From NCBI GenBank assembly GCA_963712065.1, contig CAVQGM010000002.1, forward strand, positions 1,116,001-1,180,000: a DNA stretch of 64,000 bases, read 5' to 3'. Both the position numbers and the translations under genes were made by a program. How positions within the stretch are numbered: the first letter of the stretch is position 1; every line of letters begins with the position of its first letter. The notes under the pieces were generated by a model, which saw nothing but the letters and a program-made list of their open reading frames with translations, had not been told where the DNA came from and searched no databases. Source of the DNA: CAVQGM01 sp963712065 (GTDB taxonomy: Bacteria > Actinomycetota > Acidimicrobiia > Acidimicrobiales > Acidimicrobilacustridaceae). Of the stretch, positions 33,794 through 45,055 are shown one piece after another.

Positions 33794-33865
33794 CGCGCCG
33801 TCCTGGTGGCCGGGTCGGGCGGCCGCTCTAGCCTCGGGGTGCGAGCCGACGAGGGGAGCGGAGCC

Positions 33866-36721
<2,856 letters not shown>

Positions 36722-36768
36722 TCCATCGCCGGCGAACGGTTGACCGCCGCGACACGAGGAGCGTCCCG

Positions 36769-37290
36769 ATGCCCGTCACCCGACTCAACCACGCCGTGCT
36801 CTACGTCAGCGACGTCGACCGCAGCGTCGCCTTCTACCGCGACGTGCTCGGCTTCGAGCCGGTCGGGATGGTGCCCGACGGCTTCCGGGGGGCGGCGTTC
36901 CTGCGGGCGCCGGCGTCCACCAACGACCACGACCTCGGGCTGTTCGAGATCGGCGAGGCGGCCGGACCGTCCGGCGCCGGTCGGGCGACGGTCGGGCTGT
37001 ACCACCTGGCCTGGGAGGTCGACACCCTCGACGAGCTCGAGCGGCTCGCCGGCGCCCTCGGGGAGGCGGGTGCCCTCGTCGGGTCCTCCGACCACAGCAC
37101 CACCAAGAGCCTCTACGCCAACGACCCCGACGGGATCGAGTTCGAGGTGGCCTGGGTCGTGCCCGCCGACCGGCTCGACCAGGCGACCCTCGACGGCCGC
37201 ACGTCGATCCGCCCCCTCGACATTCCGCGCGAGAAGGCCCGCTACGGCGGCGCCACCCGCGGCGGCGTCGGCGTCAGCCAGCCGGCCTGA
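36769..37290 (+). CDS. VOC-family (glyoxalase/extradiol dioxygenase-like) protein
   Basis: A 173-residue protein with two beta-alpha-beta-beta-beta modules. Probable metal ligands are His8 in LNHAVLYV, His79 in YHLAWEV, and Glu124 or Glu126 in GIEFEVAWV, as in single-domain extradiol dioxygenases and glyoxalase I. Length is longer than the minimal 130, with a Gly-rich tail. The substrate is unknown. ATG with GAGGAGCG upstream. The stop lies in a 9-bp tandem repeat. Confidence 0.87.
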   Translation: MPVTRLNHAVLYVSDVDRSVAFYRDVLGFEPVGMVPDGFRGAAFLRAPASTNDHDLGLFEIGEAAGPSGAGRATVGLYHLAWEVDTLDELERLAGALGEAGALVGSSDHSTTKSLYANDPDGIEFEVAWVVPADRLDQATLDGRTSIRPLDIPREKARYGGATRGGVGVSQPA

Positions 37291-37317
37291 CCGGCCTGAC
37301 CGGCCTGACCGACCTGT
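37282..37317 (+). repeat. 9-bp tandem repeat giving successive in-frame stops
   Basis: CCGGCCTGA occurs three times in a row (37282, 37291, 37300), followed by the degenerate CCGACCTGT. The unit length is a multiple of three, so the VOC frame meets TGA three times. Confidence 0.85.
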
Positions 37318-37345
37318 CCCGGTCCCCGACCGGTTCCCCGACTCT

Positions 37346-37462
37346 CGAACTGGTGGCGGAAACCGGGCGCCGGAGGGGCCGAACCCGCAACCAGTTCGGC
37401 GATCCCGTGCGAACTGGTGGCGCAAGCCCCATCGGCGAGAGGCGAAACCTGCAACCAGTTCG
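37346..37462. repeat. Two tandem 53-bp palindromic elements
   Basis: Elements at 37346-37398 and 37410-37462 are each exactly 53 bp, spaced 64 bp start to start. Both begin CGAACTGGTGGCG and end with GCAACCAGTTCG, which pair as an imperfect stem. The inner 27 or so bases differ between copies. This looks like a REP/MITE-like element or structured RNA pair. Confidence 0.75.
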
Positions 37463-37483
37463 CGGGCGGGCCGTGCCGGGGGA

Positions 37484-37518
37484 CGAGAACGTGTTCTAGT
37501 CTGGGACCGACGTTCTCG
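37484..37518. promoter_or_regulatory. KstR-like operator and promoter of the amidohydrolase gene
   Basis: AGAACGTGTTCT at 37486-37497 is a perfect palindrome and fits the KstR box TnnAACnnGTTnnA at all but the first base. CGAGAACGT at 37484 is also inverted as ACGTTCTCG at 37510-37518. TAGTCT just after the palindrome could be a -10 box. The amidohydrolase ATG is 15 bp further on, with a GGGGG ribosome site. Confidence 0.6.
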
Positions 37519-37532
37519 CAGGGGGATCCGCC

Positions 37533-38726
37533 ATGGCCGACCGCTACACCATCATCTCCGCCGACTGCCACGCCGGCGGGAGCCACGAGATGTACCGCGA
37601 GTACCTCGATCCGCAGTACCGCGACGACTTCGACGCGTGGCGGGAGAAGTACAGGAACCCCTTCCGCGACCTCCAGGACGGGGGCCGCGTCCGCAACTGG
37701 GACGACGAGCGCCGCATCGGCGACCTCGAGGCCGACGGCATCGTCGCCGAGGTCGTCTACCCGAACACCGTGCCCCCCTTCTTCCCGAGCTTCATCCTGT
37801 TCGCCCGACCGCCCCGTCCCGACCAGTACGAGCACCGTCTCGCCGGCATCCGGGCCCACAACCGCTGGATGGCCGACTGGTGCGCCCGCTACCCGGAGCG
37901 TCGCGCCGGCATCGGGCAGATCTTCCTGAACGACGTCGACGACGCCATCGAGGACGTGAAGTGGATCAAGGAGCACGGGCTGCGCGGCGGCGTGCTCGTC
38001 TCGGCCGTCCCGCCCGACTGCAAGGACGTGGCCCCGCTCTACGACCCCAAGTACGACCGGCTGTGGGCGGTGTGCGAGGACCTCGAGGTGCCGGTCAACA
38101 GCCACGGCGGCACCGGGCTGCCCGACTACGGCAAGTACGACGCCGCCGCCCTCCTGTTCATCATGGAGGTCACCTTCTACTCGCAGCGGCCCTTCGTGCA
38201 GCTCCTGCTGTCGGGGGTGTTCGAGCGGTTCCCGCGCCTGAAGTTCGTGATGACCGAGATGGGCTGCGCCTGGATCCCGCCGCTGCTCGACCGGATGGAC
38301 TCGATGCTCACCCAGATCCGCGAGACGGGTCGCACCGGTGAGATGCGCTACGGCGACGAGCACAAGCTCCCCCGCAACGCCTCCGACTACTTCGCGCAGA
38401 ACTGCTACGTCGGCGTCAGCCAGCCCGGCCCCGACGACGCCGCCGCCCTCCACGCCATCGGCATCGACAAGTTCATGTGGGGCAGCGACTACCCGCACAA
38501 CGAGGGCACGCACCCGTTCACCCGTGAACACCTGCGGCAGCGGTTCTGGAACACCCCCGACGACGTCATGCGCAAGATCCTCGCCGGCAACGCCGCCGAG
38601 CTGTACGGCTTCGACCTCGACGCCCTCGCCCCGCTCGCGGCGGAGGTCGGCCCGACCGTCGACGAGCTCCGCGAACCCCTCACTGCGCTCCCCGAGAACG
38701 CCAACGAAGCCTTGCTCAGGGTCTGA
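37533..38726 (+). CDS. Amidohydrolase-family (TIM-barrel) metal-dependent hydrolase
   Basis: The 397-residue protein belongs to the amidohydrolase-2 family. Likely metal or catalytic residues are the DCH at 11-13 (replacing HxH), His191 in NSHGGTG, and Asp319 in WGSDYPHNEG. The family hydrolyses or decarboxylates carboxylated and C-C bonded substrates and is common in actinobacterial degradation gene sets. A KstR-like box stands directly upstream, so it may belong to a steroid- or lipid-type regulon. The 3' end overlaps the convergent GNAT gene by 11 bp. Confidence 0.9.
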   Translation: MADRYTIISADCHAGGSHEMYREYLDPQYRDDFDAWREKYRNPFRDLQDGGRVRNWDDERRIGDLEADGIVAEVVYPNTVPPFFPSFILFARPPRPDQYEHRLAGIRAHNRWMADWCARYPERRAGIGQIFLNDVDDAIEDVKWIKEHGLRGGVLVSAVPPDCKDVAPLYDPKYDRLWAVCEDLEVPVNSHGGTGLPDYGKYDAAALLFIMEVTFYSQRPFVQLLLSGVFERFPRLKFVMTEMGCAWIPPLLDRMDSMLTQIRETGRTGEMRYGDEHKLPRNASDYFAQNCYVGVSQPGPDDAAALHAIGIDKFMWGSDYPHNEGTHPFTREHLRQRFWNTPDDVMRKILAGNAAELYGFDLDALAPLAAEVGPTVDELREPLTALPENANEALLRV

Positions 38727-39222
38727 CCATCGTCCAGGCACCGCCCACCCGCTCGAAGTCGCGGAACCCGACTCGCTGGTAGAGACGGCGGGCGGGGTTG
38801 TCGGCCTCGACGCTGAGGCTCAGGCGGCCGACCCCGTGGGCGGCGGCCTCGCCCAACAGGGCCTCGAGCAGGAGCCGGCCGACACCGCGGCCGCGGAGGT
38901 CGGGCACGACCGCGATCGACAGCTCGGGGACGTCGTCGGCCACGAACCCGTAGCCGTGGTCGTCGACGTCGAACGTTCGCCACCACGCGACACCGACGGG
39001 GTGACCGTCGAGCTCGCCGACGACCCCGACGTCACCCCTACGGGGCCACCCCTCGACGTAGCGGCGGAACGCCCGATCGGCGAGCAGGTCCGCGGCCGGA
39101 GGCCGCGCCGCGCCCGGACGCCACAGAGCCGCAAGAACCAGCATCTCGCCGAGGAAGGCCGCGTCGCCCGCGATCGCCCGCCGCACCACCACGTCCACGT
39201 CCACGTCCACGTCCCCGAGCAT
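38716..39222 (-). CDS. GNAT-family N-acetyltransferase
   Basis: A 168-residue acetyltransferase with the acetyl-CoA loop VVPDLRGRGVGRLLLEALL near 105-123 and the late motif SVEADNPARRLYQRVGF. The N-terminus is a run of Val-Asp repeats from a hexanucleotide tract, so the functional start may be further in, at the VVVRRA segment. The substrate is unknown. It is divergent from yihY. Confidence 0.88.
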   Translation of the reverse strand: MLGDVDVDVDVVVRRAIAGDAAFLGEMLVLAALWRPGAARPPAADLLADRAFRRYVEGWPRRGDVGVVGELDGHPVGVAWWRTFDVDDHGYGFVADDVPELSIAVVPDLRGRGVGRLLLEALLGEAAAHGVGRLSLSVEADNPARRLYQRVGFRDFERVGGAWTMVRP

Positions 39223-39276
39223 TCCACCTCCGCTCGCCGCCGCTCGCCGCCGCTCGGACGCACGTAACGTCCGAGC

Positions 39277-40215
39277 ATGCTGGACGCGCTCGCGGGACGG
39301 GTCGATCGGTGGCAACGCCGACGATCGGTGCCCGCCTTCGTCGTCGCCGTGCTGAAGCGGTTCGGCGAGGACCGCGGCTCGCTGTACGCAGCCGCCATCA
39401 CGTACCACGGGTTCTTCTCGCTGTTCCCGCTGCTGCTGGTCTTCGTGACCGTGCTCGGCTTCGTCCTCGACGACCACCCCGAGCTTCGGGAGGACCTGCT
39501 CGACTCGGCGTTCGGGCGCATCCCGGTCGTCGGCGCCCAGCTCGAGCAGAACATCACCGGCCTGCAGGCGAGCGGCACCGTGCTCGTGCTCGGCCTCCTC
39601 CTCGTGCTGTGGCAGGCACTCGCGGTCATCGACTCCCTGCAGGACGCGCTGCACGGGATATGGGACATCCCGCGCTACGAACGGCCGGGCCTGGTGCCGC
39701 GGCGCCTGCGGGGCCTCGCCGTGCTGGCCGCACTCGGCGGGTTCTTCGTGCTCGCCACCGCCATCGGTACCCTGCTCCCCCGCGTCGCCGACCTCGGCGT
39801 GGTCACCACCGCCGTGTCGGCAGCGCTCGCTGTCACCGTCAACGTCGGCTTCGTCCTGACCACGTTCACCCTGCTCGTCGTCGGTGGCCGTGGGTGGCGA
39901 GCCCTGCTGCCCGGCGCCGTGCTGGCCGGGGTGGCCCTCTACCTGCTGCAGGCCCTCGGGGCCCTCTACGTCGAGCGGGTCGTGGGCCGAGCGAGCGACC
40001 TGTACGGCACGTTCGCGGTGGTGCTCGGCCTACTCGTCTGGATCAACCTGCTGTCGTTCGTCTTCCTGTTCGCCGCCGAGGTGGACGTGGTGCGCGACCG
40101 ACGGCTGTGGCCCCGCGCGCTCACCGGCCGTGACCCGACCGACGCCGACCACCGGGCGTTCGTGGGCCGGGTCGAACGGGAGCGGCCGGCCCCCCCACCG
40201 TCCGACCACGACTGA
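39277..40215 (+). CDS. YihY/BrkB-family inner-membrane protein
   Basis: This 312-residue protein has six predicted membrane helices and the YihY signature RGSLYAAAITYHGFFSLFPLLL near 33-54, with QDALHGIWDIP and GLLVWINLLSFVFLFAAEVD later. The family was once called RNase BN; that activity has been disproved, and its role is unknown, possibly transport. Normal length. It ends 16 bp before the stop of the opposing diguanylate cyclase gene. Confidence 0.9.
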   Translation: MLDALAGRVDRWQRRRSVPAFVVAVLKRFGEDRGSLYAAAITYHGFFSLFPLLLVFVTVLGFVLDDHPELREDLLDSAFGRIPVVGAQLEQNITGLQASGTVLVLGLLLVLWQALAVIDSLQDALHGIWDIPRYERPGLVPRRLRGLAVLAALGGFFVLATAIGTLLPRVADLGVVTTAVSAALAVTVNVGFVLTTFTLLVVGGRGWRALLPGAVLAGVALYLLQALGALYVERVVGRASDLYGTFAVVLGLLVWINLLSFVFLFAAEVDVVRDRRLWPRALTGRDPTDADHRAFVGRVERERPAPPPSDHD

Positions 40216-40230
40216 ACGGCGAGGTCACCG

Positions 40231-41136
40231 TCAGGTCGGCGTTGCGCCGTTCATGGACGGTGGGTCGACCTCGCGCCTCGCCGAGGTCTCGTCGGCCCGA
40301 TCCTGCCCGACGATCACCGCCGTCGTGCGGGACTCGTCCCGTCGACGACCCTCGTAGACGAGATCGTCGGCGGCGCGCAGAAGCTCGTCGGGATCCGACG
40401 GCGCCCGACGGAACACGGCGATGCCCACGTCGGGGCCGAGGCGGAGTGCTCGGCCCGCACCCGCCATCGCCGCGTCGCGCACGCGACCGGCCACCTCGAG
40501 CGCGGACCCGACGTCGGCATCGGGGAGCAGGGCGACGAACTCGTCGCCGCCGAGACGTCCGATCACGGCCGCGTCGCCGATCGCCGCCCCGAGGGACGCG
40601 ACCACGAGCCGACCGACGCGATCGCCCGCACCGTCCGCGTTCGTCTCGAGGACCTTGAACCGGTCTGTGTCGACGTGCATGAGCGCCAACGGCCGTGCCG
40701 CGGCCTCGGGCGCCGCACACACCAGTTCGGCCTGCTCGAGGAAGGCCCACCGAGTGAGCGCACCGGTGCTCGGGTCGACCCGGGCCCCTCGACGCTCCTC
40801 ATCCACCGCTCGTCGCAGCTCGCCCACGAGCAACGCGACGAACACGAGCACGGCGAGCCTCACCGCGCCGTTGACGAACGGGATCGCGTCTACCCCGTCG
40901 CGCCGCCCGAAGGCGGCGGCCATGCTGACGACGGTCGCCGCCACCGCGACGCCGATGCCCGCCCGGACGCCGAGGGACCATGTGACCACCAGCACGGGGA
41001 TCACGTAGAGCAACCGCAGCGATACCTCGTCGCCGGTGCCGACGTCGGCGACGGCGACGGCGACCAGCGCCACGCTCGCGACCCCGACGAGCAGCAATCG
41101 CGGGGCTACGGCCAGCTTCTGCAGGACCTGGACCAC
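40231..41136 (-). CDS. Membrane-bound GGDEF-domain diguanylate cyclase
   Basis: The 301-residue protein has about four N-terminal membrane helices (12-105), a short linker and one GGDEF domain with intact GGDEF at 196-200. It should make cyclic di-GMP from GTP. The inhibitory RxxD I-site five residues before GGDEF is absent, so product inhibition may be missing. The substrate-helix sequence is somewhat divergent. GTG start at 41136. It is divergent from the MarR gene, and the MarR-type palindromes at 41157 are within its promoter region. Confidence 0.9.
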   Translation of the reverse strand: MVQVLQKLAVAPRLLLVGVASVALVAVAVADVGTGDEVSLRLLYVIPVLVVTWSLGVRAGIGVAVAATVVSMAAAFGRRDGVDAIPFVNGAVRLAVLVFVALLVGELRRAVDEERRGARVDPSTGALTRWAFLEQAELVCAAPEAAARPLALMHVDTDRFKVLETNADGAGDRVGRLVVASLGAAIGDAAVIGRLGGDEFVALLPDADVGSALEVAGRVRDAAMAGAGRALRLGPDVGIAVFRRAPSDPDELLRAADDLVYEGRRRDESRTTAVIVGQDRADETSARREVDPPSMNGATPT

Positions 41137-41156
41137 CCGGCGATGCTACCCGGGAG

Positions 41157-41187
41157 GTTGCAGTATGCAACTCTTGCTACATGCAAC
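41157..41187. promoter_or_regulatory. MarR-type operator overlapping the marR start
   Basis: GTTGCA, GTA, TGCAAC is a perfect 15-bp palindrome at 41157-41171. A second, looser copy TTGC, five bases, GCAA at 41174-41186 covers the ATG at 41181. The spacing fits autoregulation by the MarR protein; the diguanylate cyclase start is only 21 bp away on the other side. Confidence 0.7.
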
Positions 41188-41690
41188 CTTCGTGGGAAGG
41201 CGACCCACCAGACGACGGCCCCGGTCCGGACCACGAGCTCGACGCCGTCGTCGACGCGGTGCTGACCGGCTCGCGGGTGCTCGTCGCCGTCGCCGCCCGG
41301 TCACTCGGCGCCGTCGACGGCACCGTCACGCTTCCCCAGTTCCGTGCCCTCGTCGTGCTCGCCACTCGCGGACCCCAGCCCCCGGGAGCGCTGGCGCGCG
41401 AGCTGCAGGTCGTCCCCTCATCCGTCACGCGGATGACCGATCGCCTCGTTCGCCGGGGCCTGGTGTCCCGCCGCACTCCCGCCGACGACCGCCGTGAGAT
41501 CGAGCTCGCGCTCACCCGGGACGGCAGGGACATCGTCGATCAGGTGACCCGTCAGCGACGACGGGAGATCCGTCGGATCGTCGAGCAGATCCATCCGACC
41601 CGGCGACGGCCGCTCGTCGTCGCGCTCGAGGAACTGGCCCGTGCGGCCGGCGAGGTGCCCGAGACGCACTGGTCCCTCGGATGGACGTGA
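41181..41690 (+). CDS. MarR-family transcriptional regulator
   Basis: A 169-residue winged-helix regulator. Recognition helix region VVPSSVTRMTDRLVRRGLVS near 78-97, then the wing with TPADDRREIELALTRDG. It probably represses itself and the ClC gene that overlaps its 3' end by 10 bp, and perhaps the divergent cyclase. The inducer is unknown. Confidence 0.92.
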   Translation: MQPSWEGDPPDDGPGPDHELDAVVDAVLTGSRVLVAVAARSLGAVDGTVTLPQFRALVVLATRGPQPPGALARELQVVPSSVTRMTDRLVRRGLVSRRTPADDRREIELALTRDGRDIVDQVTRQRRREIRRIVEQIHPTRRRPLVVALEELARAAGEVPETHWSLGWT

Positions 41691-43381
41691 CCGCCGGCCA
41701 GGGCCTGCTCGGCAGGGTCGGTGAGCTGGTTCGGCCCGGTCATCACCGAGTCCTGCCTCTCGCCGCCGTCACCGGCGTCGCGACCGGCGCCGCCGTCGCG
41801 GGGTTCGAGTGGCTGACCCAGCAGCAGCTCCTCGACCGCCTCGTGACCGCACCGGTGGCGGTGCAGGCGACAGCCCCGCTGATCGGGCTCGCGCTCACCG
41901 CCGTCTTCCTGGCCCGCATCGGGCGAGGCGCCTCACCGTCGACCTCCGACGAGTACATCCACGACTTCCATGATCCCGCGCCCCGGCCCCGGCCGAGGGT
42001 GGTCCTCGCGCGGGTGATGGGCGGCATCGCCACCCTCGGCAGCGGGGGCGCGCTGGGGTTCGAGGGTCCGTCGCTCTACATCGGCGCCTCCCTCGGGGCC
42101 GCCATCCAGACGAGGTGGCCCCGCTGGTTCCGCCGGGATGACGCCAAGGTCCTGATGGTCGCCGGGGCCGCGGCCGGTGTCGCCGCCATCTTCAAGGCAC
42201 CGGCGACCGGCGCCGTGTTCGCACTCGAAGTGCCTTACCGCGACGACACCGCCAAGGGAATGCTGCTGCCCGCCCTCCTCGCCTCCGCCTGCGGCTACCT
42301 CACCTTCGTGTCCATCCTCGGCACGGCGCCGCTGTTCCCGATCGCGGGGGTACCGCCGATCGATCTCCGCGAACTCGCCGGCGCGGCCGTCCTCGGCTTG
42401 CTCGCCGGCCTCGGGGCGCGGGGGTTCGCGTGGTTGATCAGCCGAGCCAAACGGGTGTCCCGGCTTGGCCACCCGGCGCTGCGGGTCGCGGCGGCCGGCT
42501 CAGCCCTCGCGATCGCCGCCGTGTTGTCACAGGTCGTGTACGGGGACACGCTCGCCATCGGATCCGGCTACCGGGTCCTCGACTGGGTCGGTGATCCCGA
42601 CCACAGCCTCGCGCTCGTCGTCGGCCTCCTCGTGTTCCGTGTGCTGACCACCTCGCTGACCGTCACCGGCTCCGGGGTCGGCGGACTCTTCGTCCCCTTG
42701 GTGGTCACCGGCGCGCTGCTCGGCGACGCCACGGCCCTCGCCGTTGACGACACGACGGGGCTGCTGCCAGTGATCGGTATCGCCGCGTTCCTCGGTGCCG
42801 GCTACCGGACGCCGCTCGCCGGCGTCATGTTCGTCGCCGAGACCACCGGCCGCCCCGGCTTCATCGTCCCCGGACTCATCGCCTCCGTCGCCGCCCAGCT
42901 CGTGATGGGCGACACGTCGGTTGCGACCTACCAGCACGCCGGGCGCACGGGATACCTCGAGCGGAGGCTCGGCCTCCCGATCGCGGCGGCCATCGACGCC
43001 GAGGTCACCACCGTCCCGCCCGAGGTCTCGTTGCGTGAGCTCTACGAGCTCCACCTCAAGCTGAAGCGGCGAACGGCGGTGCCGGTCGCCAGTGGGAGTC
43101 GATTCGAGGGCATCGTGTCGCTGCACGAACTGGCCTCGGTCCCCGCCGAGCGGTGGGATGCCACCACGGTCGGCGCGGTCATGGACCGGTCGGGGCCGGT
43201 CGGTCGGCCGGACTGGACCCTCGGACGGGCGGTGGCCGTGATGGATGCGGCCGACGTCGAACTGTTGCCCGTGTGCGACGAGGCCGGCCGCTTCGTCGGC
43301 GTCGTGACCACCGCGGAGATCACCCAGCTCGGCGCGATCCTCGATCAGGGCGAACGGGGCGATACCGCCGGTACGGACTGA
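41681..43381 (+). CDS. ClC-family chloride channel/antiporter with CBS domains
   Basis: The 566-residue protein has the ClC membrane core. GSGGALGFEGPSLYIGA at 120-136 carries the external gating Glu128, and GVGGLFVPLVVTGALLG and FLGAGYRTPLAGVMFVAE follow. The last 120 residues form two CBS domains that may sense adenine nucleotides. Glu128 supports proton-coupled or gated chloride movement. The 10-bp overlap with marR indicates one operon. Length is typical for bacterial ClC-CBS proteins. Confidence 0.92.
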   Translation: MDVTAGQGLLGRVGELVRPGHHRVLPLAAVTGVATGAAVAGFEWLTQQQLLDRLVTAPVAVQATAPLIGLALTAVFLARIGRGASPSTSDEYIHDFHDPAPRPRPRVVLARVMGGIATLGSGGALGFEGPSLYIGASLGAAIQTRWPRWFRRDDAKVLMVAGAAAGVAAIFKAPATGAVFALEVPYRDDTAKGMLLPALLASACGYLTFVSILGTAPLFPIAGVPPIDLRELAGAAVLGLLAGLGARGFAWLISRAKRVSRLGHPALRVAAAGSALAIAAVLSQVVYGDTLAIGSGYRVLDWVGDPDHSLALVVGLLVFRVLTTSLTVTGSGVGGLFVPLVVTGALLGDATALAVDDTTGLLPVIGIAAFLGAGYRTPLAGVMFVAETTGRPGFIVPGLIASVAAQLVMGDTSVATYQHAGRTGYLERRLGLPIAAAIDAEVTTVPPEVSLRELYELHLKLKRRTAVPVASGSRFEGIVSLHELASVPAERWDATTVGAVMDRSGPVGRPDWTLGRAVAVMDAADVELLPVCDEAGRFVGVVTTAEITQLGAILDQGERGDTAGTD

Positions 43382-43473
43382 GAGTTTCGCGTTCGTTTCG
43401 CAGTCGGAGTCGTCCAGGACGCATTCGGCGCGGAGCATCTCCGCAGTCCCGAGCCAAGCGGAGTCCAGCCGAC

Positions 43474-43920
43474 GTGCGAAACCTCGACCTGCCGCCCCCG
43501 CTCCGCCCGTCCGCGTCGGTCGAGACGCCCGCCACGGCCGCGAACCCGTCCATGCTCCGCCACCACCTCGCCATGCGAGGCGGCTTCACCCTCGATGTGC
43601 GAAGCGGACGCTTCGTCGACGACGGCATCTCGGTGTGCACCCACCCGACCAGCTCTTGGACGTTCCCGTTCGCCGACTGGGACGATGCGGCGGTGGCCAG
43701 GTGGCTCGCTCGGCACGCGTCCCCACTGGCCCCCGGCGTGTCCACCCTCGGCGGCTGGCTCGAAGAGGCGTCCGAGCGCGCCTGGCTCGAGCCGGTGCGA
43801 GTGTTCCCCGGCCACCACCGCTCGGTCGCCCTGTCCGTCGGACGGCGTCACGGCCAACGAGCGGTCTACGACCTCCGGCTGCGCCATCTTCTGCTCGTCG
43901 ACGGCGCCGGTCCCCGATGA
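43474..43920 (+). CDS. Conserved hypothetical protein
   Basis: GTG 43474 gives 148 residues; ATG 43552 (MLRHHLAMRGGF) is a tidy alternative that drops a Pro/Ala-rich leader. The body is soluble, rich in Trp and Arg, with DVRSGRFVDDGISVC and a C-terminal beta-rich part. I recognise no domain. Its stop overlaps the ATG of the molybdopterin oxidase gene (ATGA), so it is translated with it and may assist that enzyme. Confidence 0.55.
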   Translation: MRNLDLPPPLRPSASVETPATAANPSMLRHHLAMRGGFTLDVRSGRFVDDGISVCTHPTSSWTFPFADWDDAAVARWLARHASPLAPGVSTLGGWLEEASERAWLEPVRVFPGHHRSVALSVGRRHGQRAVYDLRLRHLLLVDGAGPR

Positions 43921-45055
43921 GTGACGACACGACCGTCGCGAGAGCGGTTCGCCCCCGCGAGGACGATCCGCGCCATGACGAGACCACCGCCGCCCGCCTC
44001 GGCCTGGCCCTCGGGATCGCTTTCGGGATCTGCTTCCTCACCGGCGTCTACTCGCACCTCGCCCAGAACCCGACGTCGTGGTTCACCCTCCCGGCCCGCC
44101 CCGCCGGTCTGTACCGGGTGACCCAGGGGCTGCACGTCGCCACAGGCATCGTGTCCGTGCCGCTGCTCCTGGCCAAGTTGTGGTCGGTCTACCCCAGGCT
44201 GTTCCAGTGGCCGCCGGCGCGATCGCTGGCCCACGCCCTGGAGCGCCTCAGCCTGGTGCCCCTCGTGGCCGGGGCCCTCTTCCAGGTCTGGACGGGCGTG
44301 GCCAACATCGACCTCTGGTACCCGCTCCCGTTCTTCTTCCCCGCCGCCCACTGGTGGATGGCCTGGATCACGATCGGTGCCCTCGTGGTGCACGTCGGCG
44401 CCAAGCTGAGCACCACCCGTCGTGCCCTCCGGTCCGACCCCGAGGAGGCCCGGGCCACCCGGGCCGAGCGCCGCCGCTTCCTCGGCCTGGTGGGCGCGGG
44501 GGCGCGGTCCTGTCGCTCACCACGCTCGGCATGACCGTGCGGCCTCTCGAGCGGCTCGCCCTCCTCGCGCCGAGGCGGCCCTCCGACGGGCCCCAGGGGT
44601 TCCCAGTGAACAAGGCGGCCGCCGAGGCCGGGGTGAGCGACGCCGCCACCTCGCCGGACTACCGGCTGTCGGTGACCGGGAACGTCTCCCGGCCGCTGTC
44701 GCTCGCCCTCGACGACCTGCGGGCGTTCCCACAGCGGGAGGCGACCCTGCCCATCGCCTGCGTCGAGGGGTGGAGCGCCAGCGTGCGGTGGCGAGGTGTC
44801 GCGCTCCGCGACCTGCTGACCGCCGCCGGCGCCCCGTCCGATGCGGTGGTGACGGTACGTTCGCTCGAGGTGGATGGCCTCTACGCCCGAGCCGACGTGA
44901 ACGCGGTGCAGGCCGCCGACGCCGACACCCTGCTCGCCCTCGACGTGGGCGACGAGCCGCTCGACCTCGACCACGGGTTCCCCGTTCGACTCATCGGGCC
45001 GAACCGGCCGGGGGTCATGCAGACGAAGTGGGTCACCGAGGTGGAGGTCCGATGA
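43917..45055 (+). pseudogene. Membrane-anchored sulfite-oxidase-type molybdopterin protein, frameshifted
   Basis: Corrected length is about 379 residues. The first 185 residues have four membrane helices with His residues positioned like a b-type cytochrome (LHVATGIVSV, HWWMAWITIG). Next come a basic RRRFLGLVGAGA stretch and a hydrophobic segment, then a sulfite oxidase-like fold with DYRLSVTGNVSRPLSL and Cys282 in LPIACVEGWS as the probable molybdenum ligand, and WVTEVEVR at the end. One G is missing near 44504-44505, so the first frame stops at 44534. Both parts are well conserved. Probably an extracytoplasmic reductase or oxidase fed through its own membrane domain. Confidence 0.8.

Noticed and set aside
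39183..39222. GTGGAC hexanucleotide run as a phase-variation tract
   Set aside because: The unit is a multiple of three, so slippage would only change a Val-Asp string and not switch the GNAT gene off.
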